This document shows, piece by piece, positions 7,832-13,453 of a DNA stretch of 21,250 bases. Origin of the DNA: JAVBSC01 sp031547305 (GTDB taxonomy: Bacteria > Desulfobacterota > Desulfovibrionia > Desulfovibrionales > Desulfovibrionaceae); contig JAVBSC010000125.1 of assembly GCA_031547305.1 (NCBI GenBank), positions 1 through 21,250 of the forward strand. Reading direction: 5' to 3'. Position numbers and translations under genes: made by a program. Every line of letters begins with the position of its first letter. Position 1 is the stretch's first letter. Below the pieces are notes generated by a model. The model saw only the letters and a program-made list of their open reading frames with translations, was not told the DNA's origin and did not search any database.

Positions 7832-9187
7832 ATGGCAAAAGCAAACCGCGATCTTTTCGCGTCCCGCTTGGGCATGCTGGCGGCCACCCTGGGCTCCTCG
7901 GTGGGCCTCGGCAACATCTGGAAGTTTCCGGCCCTTACAGGCAACAACGGGGGCGCATCCTTCCTGCTCATCTATGTCTTGTCCACTCTGCTGGTGGGTC
8001 TGCCCCTGATGATTTCGGAAATGGTCATCGGGCGCAGCGCGCGCGGCAACGCTCTGAGCGCTTTTTCCGCGCTTTCCCCCGCGCGGCCCGGCTGGAGGGT
8101 AATCGGCGCATTAGGCATTCTTGGGGCGTTGACCATTCTCGCTTACTACTCAGACGTGGCTGGATGGGTATTCGCCTATATTTTCAAGGCCGTCTCCGGC
8201 AGCATCGCCACCGCGGATCCGAAACAGGCCGCCGAGGTGTTTTCCGCGCTGCGGAGCAGCGCCGGAGAGTCGCTGCTATGGCAGTGGGTTGTGCTCGGTC
8301 TGGCCGGGGCTGTCATTGTGCGTGGGGCCTCGGGCGGTATTGAGAAAGTCACGCGTGTCCTCATCCCCCTGCTGTTCGTTCTGCTGGTGGCGGTTTGCGT
8401 CCGCAGCCTGACTTTGCCCGGCGCGGCACAGGGCCTGCGCTTTCTGTTCATGCCGGACTTCGCGCGCATAAACGCCCCGGTCATTCTTACGGCGCTTGGA
8501 TTGGCTTTTTTCAAACTGTCCGTCGGGTTCGGCTGCATGATCACCTATGGCAGCTACTACCATAGTGATGTGCACGTGCCCATGCTGGCCTTGCGGGTCA
8601 TGCTCTGCGATCTGACCGTGTCCATTCTCGCCGGCGTGGCGATTTTTCCGGCTGTGTTCACCTTCGGTTTTGAGCCGACACAGGGAACCAGTTTGCTTTT
8701 TCTAACCATACCGGCGGTGTTCTCTTCCATGCCCGGCGGGCAGATCTTCACAACGCTGTTCTTCGTGCTTTCCGCAGTGGCCGCCATGGGCGCGATACTG
8801 TCCCTGCTGGAAGTACCGGTGGCCTGGCTGGCGGAATGCCCAGGCATGACGCGGCGTAACGCCACTCTGCTTATGATGGCCTTTCTTGCCTTGTTCGGCT
8901 TGCCGGCCGCCTGGTCATCCAGCGTGTTTTCAGGCGTCAGCCTTGGCGGCGGCTCATTGTTTGACATGTACGACTTTCTTTCCTCCAACGTCATGCTGCC
9001 CGTGGACGGGCTGTTGCTCTGCCTTTTCACCGGCTGGGCCTGGAAGCGCGACAATGCCGTGAAAGCGTTTTCGCAAGGCGCGCCCGGAAACGGCGTACTT
9101 ATCGCGCACGGCCTTTTGTTCCTGTGCCGCTACGTGACGCCGGTCCTTATTTTAGCCATACTGCTGAACGGGCTGGGGGTTATTTGA
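7832..9187 (+). CDS. Sodium-dependent neurotransmitter:sodium symporter (NSS) family transporter
   Basis: This is an inner-membrane secondary transporter of the LeuT/NSS fold, probably importing an amino acid with sodium. The start at 7832 follows GGGAG at a 6-base distance; a longer frame from 7781 exists but overlaps the preceding region without a ribosome binding site. The 451-residue product has the family signature near the N-terminus (SVGLGNIWKFP, then NNGGASFLLIYVL), which includes the unwound helix 1 that binds sodium and substrate. About eleven or twelve hydrophobic segments follow. The substrate is unknown; tryptophan, tyrosine and other hydrophobic amino acids are common in bacteria. 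The gene appears monocistronic, lying after one terminator and before a tRNA region. Confidence 0.92.
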   Translation: MAKANRDLFASRLGMLAATLGSSVGLGNIWKFPALTGNNGGASFLLIYVLSTLLVGLPLMISEMVIGRSARGNALSAFSALSPARPGWRVIGALGILGALTILAYYSDVAGWVFAYIFKAVSGSIATADPKQAAEVFSALRSSAGESLLWQWVVLGLAGAVIVRGASGGIEKVTRVLIPLLFVLLVAVCVRSLTLPGAAQGLRFLFMPDFARINAPVILTALGLAFFKLSVGFGCMITYGSYYHSDVHVPMLALRVMLCDLTVSILAGVAIFPAVFTFGFEPTQGTSLLFLTIPAVFSSMPGGQIFTTLFFVLSAVAAMGAILSLLEVPVAWLAECPGMTRRNATLLMMAFLALFGLPAAWSSSVFSGVSLGGGSLFDMYDFLSSNVMLPVDGLLLCLFTGWAWKRDNAVKAFSQGAPGNGVLIAHGLLFLCRYVTPVLILAILLNGLGVI

Positions 9188-9305
9188 TCACCCCGAGAAT
9201 AGTTGTCCCTGAGGATAACAAGGCGACCTTCATAAACCGGCCCGGTTCCGCCTTGTTTTGCTTGACTTTTACCACCAGTGGGGGCAAAAAGTTGTTCCAC
9301 CTTGC

Positions 9306-9343
9306 GGCGACTTGGTTCAGCTGGCAGAGCGGCTGATTCGTAA
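9306..9343 (+). pseudogene. Partial tRNA-Thr-like copy A (5' half only)
   Basis: Bases 9312-9343 align without gaps to 9481-9512 of the intact tRNA-Thr, with 25 of 32 identical by eye. The similarity covers the D arm, the 5' side of the anticodon stem and the whole anticodon loop with CGT. It stops directly after the loop: the 3' stem side, T arm and acceptor 3' strand are absent. The preceding six bases match the acceptor start at 4 of 6. Confidence 0.65.
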
Positions 9344-9399
9344 ATACAGTATTCCGCCGAGAGGGACACAAATTTAAGTGATTTCAGGAAGTTGTAGGG

Positions 9400-9427
9400 T
9401 TGGGTCATTTGGTAGAGCAACTGATTC
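9400..9427 (+). pseudogene. Partial tRNA-Thr-like copy B (5' half only)
   Basis: Bases 9400-9427 align without gaps to 9481-9508 of the intact tRNA (21 of 28 identical) and to copy A (22 of 28). The D arm with TTTGGTAGAGC and the bases CTGATTC are clear. Similarity ends inside the anticodon loop, before the full anticodon. No T arm follows. Confidence 0.6.
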
Positions 9428-9474
9428 TATTGACCCCAGCCAACCTGAGATAGAATAAAAAAGCTAATAAATTT

Positions 9475-9550
9475 GCCGCCTTGGCTCAAATGGTAGAGCG
9501 CGAGATTCGTAATCCCGAGGTTATCGGTTCAATTCCGATAGGCGGCTCCA
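9475..9550 (+). tRNA. tRNA-Thr (anticodon CGT), CCA encoded
   Basis: The 76-base gene folds as a cloverleaf: a 7-bp acceptor stem (GCCGCCT with AGGCGGC), D stem GCTC/GAGC, anticodon loop TTCGTAA, a 5-base variable loop AGGTT, T stem ATCGG/CCGAT with loop TTCAATT, discriminator T and an encoded CCA. The anticodon CGT reads the threonine codon ACG. The anticodon stem is CGAGA against TCCCG and contains one A-C mismatch at positions 29-41; the other pairs are good. A terminator follows directly. Confidence 0.92.
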
Positions 9551-9561
9551 TTTTCAAATAA

Positions 9562-9597
9562 AAAAAAGGACTTAGGATAAAACCTGAGTCCTTTTTT
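9562..9597 (+). terminator. Intrinsic terminator after tRNA-Thr
   Basis: A near-perfect stem (AAAAAAGGACTTAGG at 9562-9576 with CCTGAGTCCTTTTTT at 9583-9597) contains one G-T wobble, has a 6-base loop, and carries a T-run in its 3' arm. Confidence 0.85.
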
Positions 9598-9655
9598 GTG
9601 TCCAAAATCGGGATAGCGGGATGGTTTGGAGTGTTTTTGTATATTCCCTTTTAAA

Positions 9656-9742
9656 TCAATCGATTAAAAAGGCCCGCGCGGGCACACTGTCCGGAAAAAG
9701 CGCGGCGGAAATCAAAATGTTGGTATCAACAAGAAGCCGCAT
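9656..9742 (-). pseudogene. Truncated PIN-domain toxin (VapC-like), first 28 codons only
   Basis: The start codon overlaps the stop of the AbrB-type antitoxin gene (TAATG), the usual coupling of antitoxin-toxin pairs. The product reads MRLLVDTNILISAALFPDSV and then PARAFLID before an in-frame TGA. This is the N-terminal beta strand of a PIN ribonuclease with the first metal-binding aspartate in the DTN motif. Intact PIN toxins have about 130-150 residues and need three or four acidic residues; here all but the first are gone. No further PIN sequence is found before the tRNA terminator at 9597. It is almost certainly non-functional. Confidence 0.75.
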
Positions 9743-10011
9743 TACTCTTTTTCCTCATCGCGCATAGCGGCGATCATGGCCGTGACATCTTCCTCAGACT
9801 TCAGCCCGGCCTTTTCCGCTTCGCCTTCCATTGCGGTTTGCAGCATTTTCATGGCGTAGACAGCGGAATTCATCATAATGACCTGATCATCCTTGCGGAT
9901 GAGCGTAACCCGATCGCCGGTCTGAACGCCCAGGGCATCGCGGATGTCTTTCGGCAAGGTGATTTGGCCTTTCGCCATCACCTTGGCGTTATCCACCAAT
10001 ATGTTATCCAT
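9742..10011 (-). CDS. AbrB/SpoVT-type antitoxin
   Basis: The small 89-residue DNA-binding protein starts at 10011, directly after GGAGG (spacing 6). A longer frame to 10107 lacks such a site. The N-terminal half is a swapped-hairpin AbrB domain (NAKVMAKGQITLPKDIRDALGVQTGDRVTLI), as found in VapB and MazE antitoxins. The C-terminal half is charged and probably binds the toxin (EKAGLKSEEDVTAMIAAMRDEEKE). It precedes a PIN-domain toxin gene that is broken, so it now appears to be an orphan antitoxin. It may still repress its own promoter or act on related toxins elsewhere. Confidence 0.85.
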   Translation of the reverse strand: MDNILVDNAKVMAKGQITLPKDIRDALGVQTGDRVTLIRKDDQVIMMNSAVYAMKMLQTAMEGEAEKAGLKSEEDVTAMIAAMRDEEKE

Positions 10012-10512
10012 GGTATCCTCCGTGCAAAAGCTAAAATCCCTATTTTCCCTACTTTTAGGCATAACCATTGCCGCCCCGAAAGCAAGGTTTTTATGGGTCG
10101 GAGTCAAAAGCGGCGCTCAGCCGGCTACCAATAGACGTCTAATGATACGCCAAGACTCACGCAGCCTTGACCATATGCGGTTTGGAGGTTAGAGAAGGAT
10201 TGTACCAAAGCAAGATTTTCATCCATATAAAAATGGTCAGCACTGAAAATTTTTGGTATTTTGCTTGGTATTCAGAAAATGATTATTTATTTTACGTAAT
10301 AAATACGCCAGATTGATTGGCATGGACAATCCCGTCCACCCACCAAATTTTAGTCCAGCGGAAGCTGGAAAAGGCCGGAAGAGCTTGAGAGTCAAGACTT
10401 CCGGCCTTCCCTTTGTCTATTGGCATCTATCAAGCCGCTCGCCGGCTGATCTGGAGGGCGGGCCATTCCCGAGGAACCACAACTTCACGTTCATTGACTG
10501 GAGATGCAAAAC
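10012..10512. other. Gene-free, partly AT-rich intergenic region
   Basis: This is a divergent gap between the antitoxin gene and the LarA-like gene. It holds a 10-bp palindrome TAGACGTCTA (10132-10141), an AT-rich stretch of about 120 bases from 10200 on with an imperfect inverted repeat (TACCAAAGCAA at 10203-10213 and TTGCTTGGTA at 10261-10270), and a long hairpin at 10371-10408. TTGGTA (10265-10270) and TATTTT (10288-10293) are 17 bases apart and might be a weak forward promoter. No convincing gene is seen. Confidence 0.5.
10371..10408. promoter_or_regulatory. Long hairpin upstream of the LarA-like gene
   Basis: AAGGCCGGAAG (10371-10381) pairs perfectly with CTTCCGGCCTT (10398-10408), and inside it CTTGA pairs with TCAAG around a 3-base loop. 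The T-run behind it is short (CCCTTTG), so termination is uncertain. It could be a weak terminator or a leader element of the downstream gene. Confidence 0.5.
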
Positions 10513-11865
10513 ATGAATCACGCACTGTTTTTCCATGAACGTATCCTGTCGGACCGGCGGGCCTTTGTCGGCATTTGCGGCGAAACGCCCATCCCGAGGT
10601 TCCGCAAGGTCCGCCAGAAGTTTCCCAAAGACCATATTGGGGATATCCCGGACGCGGTGCGCGAAGCGCTGGGCAAACCGGGACGCCTCGGCGGAATCCG
10701 CCCCGGAATGCGCGTGGCCCTCGCCGTTGGCAGCAGGGGCATGACGAATCTCCGGGCCATGGTGGCCGCGCTTGTGGTTTGTCTTAAAGAAGCCGGGGCC
10801 GTGCCTTTCATCGTGCCAGCCATGGGCAGCCACGGAGGGGCCACCGCCGTGGGCCAGGAGGAAATGCTGGCAACTTTGGGCATAACGGAAGAAACTTGCG
10901 GCGCGCCGGTGCAAAGCTCCATGGAAGTCGAGCGCATCGGGGAAACCTCCGCCATATACGGCGGGGTTAAGGTACGCATTCCCGTGTACCTGGACACTTT
11001 GGCGCTCGCCGCCGACGCGGTCGTCCCGGTGGCGCGGGTCAAGCCGCATACCGCTTTTCGCGGTCAGGTGGAGAGCGGCATCTGCAAAATGCTGGCAATA
11101 GGGCTGGGCAAACATCTGGGCGCGCTGGCCTATCACAGGTACGGCCTGGGCACTTTCGCCGAAGTCATTCCAAAGGCCGCGGAACATGTGCTGCGGCGCG
11201 TCAACGTGCCTTTTTCGCTGGCGGTGGTTGAAAACGCATCCCATGAAACCGCGCATCTTGAGGCCGTGCCCGGAGAAGCCACTCTGGAACGGGAAGCGGA
11301 ACTTCTGAAAAAAGCGTTCTCCCTTATGGGAAAAATTCTCTTTGACAAACTTGATGTTCTCATTGTGGAAGAAATCGGCAAAAACTTCAGCGGGGACGGG
11401 GCGGACCCGAATATAACCGGCAGCTACGCCACTCCCTACGCCGGGCAAGGATTGCATGCGGAAAGCCGGGTCATTCTCCGTCTGTCAAAGGAAAGCCACG
11501 GCAACGCCCTGGGTCTGGGCATGGCGGATTACACCACGGTAAGAGCCATGCTGCAAATGGACCCCGTGGTGACGTACACCAATTGCATGACCTCGCGGGT
11601 TTCCTGCGTCGGCAAGGTGCCGCTGGTCATGCCTGACGACGAGCTGGCCATACGCGCGGGCATACACCACTCCATCTCCGTGACCGCGGACACCCCGCGC
11701 ATCGTGAAGATCGCCAACACGAACGACCTGGACGTCATCGACATATCCGAAGCGCTCTGGCCCGAAGCCGAGGCCAACGCCCAGGTGGCCTTTGAGGGAG
11801 ATCCGTTTGAACTCGCCTTTGACGCCGACCGCGCGCTTGTTTCCGGAACGACGCCAGCGCGCTGA
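10513..11865 (+). CDS. LarA-like protein (lactate racemase / DUF2088 family)
   Basis: The 450-residue product belongs to the LarA superfamily, whose founding member interconverts lactate enantiomers with a nickel-pincer nucleotide cofactor; relatives act on other alpha-hydroxyacids. The start at 10513 was chosen because GGAG (10500-10503) is 9 bases away; an ATG at 10504 directly abuts it. Likely cofactor-region residues are His107 in AMGSHGGA, His179 in VKPHTAF, Lys192 in SGICKML, and His201 or His208 nearby. The gap from His179 to Lys192 is 13 residues, whereas LarA (from memory) has 10 between its His174 and Lys184, so this is a divergent clade. No larB, larC or larE maturation genes lie in the window. 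The substrate is unknown; racemase activity is an inference. Confidence 0.82.
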   Translation: MNHALFFHERILSDRRAFVGICGETPIPRFRKVRQKFPKDHIGDIPDAVREALGKPGRLGGIRPGMRVALAVGSRGMTNLRAMVAALVVCLKEAGAVPFIVPAMGSHGGATAVGQEEMLATLGITEETCGAPVQSSMEVERIGETSAIYGGVKVRIPVYLDTLALAADAVVPVARVKPHTAFRGQVESGICKMLAIGLGKHLGALAYHRYGLGTFAEVIPKAAEHVLRRVNVPFSLAVVENASHETAHLEAVPGEATLEREAELLKKAFSLMGKILFDKLDVLIVEEIGKNFSGDGADPNITGSYATPYAGQGLHAESRVILRLSKESHGNALGLGMADYTTVRAMLQMDPVVTYTNCMTSRVSCVGKVPLVMPDDELAIRAGIHHSISVTADTPRIVKIANTNDLDVIDISEALWPEAEANAQVAFEGDPFELAFDADRALVSGTTPAR

Positions 11866-12113
11866 ATTGCTGAGGCGCCAGGCTGTTTGCATGTCCACAA
11901 GCCGCGAGCTCCGCCGTTTTTCTTCCCTGCGGGCCGCCTTGTATTTTTCACAACATGAGGCTATAAAATTCCGCCATCAGCGATAACGGGATTCGGCTCC
12001 GGGCGGGGAACTTCTCCCCGCCATCCGGGGCCGCTGTCGCTGACTGGGTTATTCCGGCTGGTATCGACTTTCCGCCCTTGACGCACGCAATGCACCAAAC
12101 AGGAGACGCGAAT
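11866..12113. other. Intergenic region between the LarA-like and nitroreductase genes
   Basis: No gene is supported here. The main content is the large hairpin at 11977-12043, followed by the AGGAG site (12101-12105) that serves the nitroreductase start at 12114. Confidence 0.5.
11977..12043. repeat. Large imperfect hairpin after the LarA-like gene
   Basis: The element consists of nested inverted segments: TCAGCGA (11977-11983) with TCGCTGA (12037-12043), GGCTCCG (11995-12001) with CGGGGCC (12026-12032, one wobble), and GGCGGGGA (12002-12009) with TCCCCGCC (12015-12022) around a 5-base loop. No T-run follows. It may be a transcription end or mRNA-stability element, or a palindromic repeat. 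Confidence 0.6.
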
Positions 12114-12695
12114 ATGGAATTCAAAGGACTCGTGGCCAAAGCTCGTACCTACCGCCGCTACCATCAGGACAAACCCGTGCCGATGGAGCTCCTGATGGAA
12201 ATCATCGACACGACCCGCCTTACCCCCAGCGCATCCAACGCGCAGCCCCTGCGCTACGCGCTGTCCGCCTCCCAGGAAATGAACGCGCGCCTTTTTCCCC
12301 TGGTGCGTTGGGCGCCGGCCATCGACAATTGGGACGGCCCGGCGGAAGGCCAGCGTCCGGTGGCCTATATCGTGATCGCCGCGGATACCAAAAGCCCTGT
12401 GCCGCCGCAGATGGACGCGGGCATCGCGGCTCTGGCCATCCAACTCGGCCTGGCAGAGAAAGGCATCGGCTGCTGCATATTCAACCATTTCGAGGCCGAC
12501 GCGGTCCACGCCGCTATCGGCTTTCGCAGCTATCTGGCCGTGCAGTTGGTCATAGCCGTCGGCTACCCGGCGGAAACGATCATCATTGAAGAGCTTAATA
12601 AGGGCAAGCCGTACCAGTACCATCGCGACGAACAGGGGCAGCACTATGTTCCGAAGCGCCTGCTGAAGGACATTGTGATGGCCAGCTTTGAATAA
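12114..12695 (+). CDS. Nitroreductase family protein
   Basis: This is a flavin-dependent oxidoreductase of 193 residues. The start at 12114 follows AGGAG by 8 bases; a frame from 12078 adds 12 residues without a better site. Family features are the N-terminal RTYRRY FMN-phosphate contact, TPSASNAQPLRYAL around residues 40-52, and GLAEKGIGCCIF followed by VQLVIAVGYPAE near the C-terminus. Members reduce quinones, nitro compounds or enones using NAD(P)H; the physiological substrate cannot be predicted. It follows the LarA-like gene in the same direction, separated by a hairpin, so co-transcription is possible but unproven. It faces the efflux operon convergently. Confidence 0.88.
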   Translation: MEFKGLVAKARTYRRYHQDKPVPMELLMEIIDTTRLTPSASNAQPLRYALSASQEMNARLFPLVRWAPAIDNWDGPAEGQRPVAYIVIAADTKSPVPPQMDAGIAALAIQLGLAEKGIGCCIFNHFEADAVHAAIGFRSYLAVQLVIAVGYPAETIIIEELNKGKPYQYHRDEQGQHYVPKRLLKDIVMASFE

Positions 12696-12732
12696 ACGCG
12701 AATAAAATCCGTACAACCCACTCAGTCACACG

Positions 12733-12776
12733 CGCGGCGCGGCGTCGGCAACGGCGGCATGCGCCGCGTTCCTTTT
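12733..12776. terminator. Possible terminator between convergent genes
   Basis: CGCGGCGC (12733-12740) pairs with GCGCCGCG (12761-12768) around a GC-rich 20-base loop, followed by TTCCTTTT. The position between the convergent nitroreductase and TetR genes supports a terminator role, but the loop is long and the T-run is interrupted. Confidence 0.4.
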
Positions 12777-12794
12777 AGGCTGCCCAACAGGCAA

Positions 12795-13391
12795 TCAACT
12801 GAATAAAAAGGCGATCGTCCGGCAGGCTTCGCTTATATAGCCTTCCTGGCTCATATCCGGGCTTACGGCCTTGCGGCAGCCGTAGCCGGTCATAAGCAGA
12901 GTGACCAGTTCCACGACCGCTCCGGCTTTTTCCGCCGGCCATTCCGGCTTGAAGCGGGCGCACAGCTCCAGCATTTGCAGGCGCATCCGGCGGTCAAGCC
13001 CGCGCACGTCTTTGGTGATACGTTCGTTACGGCCCATTTCCGCCATAATGTCGCAAATCAGGGCCATATGGCGCTCGTCGTTTTCTTCCAGCACATGGCG
13101 GCGGGTGAGTTCCTGCAGCGCGCCCACAAAAGTTTCCAGGCTGGTGGCCGCCTCCCGCACCATACGGAACAGCCCGGCGCATTCCCGCTCGGCCAGGGCG
13201 CCGATAATGGCTTCCTTGCCCGAAAAATAATGGTAAATATGCCCCACGCTCATGCCGGACGCGGCGGAAATTTCCGCCATGCTGGCGTTGTGAAAGCCGC
13301 GTTGCAAAAAACAGTTTTCCGCGGCGTTCAGAACCTGCTGCCGCCTGGCTTCAGCTTGCTGCTCATCGTAATGCCTTTTGGGCTTTGCCAT
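12795..13391 (-). CDS. TetR-family transcriptional repressor of the RND efflux operon
   Basis: The start at 13391 (MAKPKRHYDEQQ) follows GGAGG by 8 bases; the frame continues further upstream without a comparable site. The 198-residue product has a TetR DNA-binding domain in roughly the first 65 residues, with the helix-turn-helix in ASMAEISAASGMSVGHIYHYFSGKEAI. The remaining helical part should bind a ligand and dimerise. The gene lies 62 bases after the pump gene in the same direction and is probably the last cistron of the efflux operon. The operon promoter carries a perfect palindrome, so this protein most likely represses both the pump and itself until a substrate releases it. The ligand is unknown. 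Confidence 0.88.
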   Translation of the reverse strand: MAKPKRHYDEQQAEARRQQVLNAAENCFLQRGFHNASMAEISAASGMSVGHIYHYFSGKEAIIGALAERECAGLFRMVREAATSLETFVGALQELTRRHVLEENDERHMALICDIMAEMGRNERITKDVRGLDRRMRLQMLELCARFKPEWPAEKAGAVVELVTLLMTGYGCRKAVSPDMSQEGYISEACRTIAFLFS

Positions 13392-13453
13392 TCCGACGAC
13401 CTCCATCAGAGCATATTCACGCCACGCCAATCTTTCGGCAATTCACGCATGGC

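Larger units (their letters stand above)
9188..9474. other. Gene-free stretch upstream of tRNA-Thr
   Basis: No supported protein gene is present here. Short frames exist on both strands but lack ribosome binding sites and recognisable content. The stretch contains two partial tRNA-Thr-like copies (9306-9343 and 9400-9427). A partial inverted repeat surrounds the second copy, with GGTTGG at 9398-9403 and CCAACC at 9440-9445. Confidence 0.6.

Noticed and set aside
9130..9420. Reverse frame of 96 codons over the end of the NSS gene and the tRNA-like copies
   Set aside because: It has no ribosome binding site or recognisable domain, and overlaps both the transporter end and the tRNA-derived sequence.
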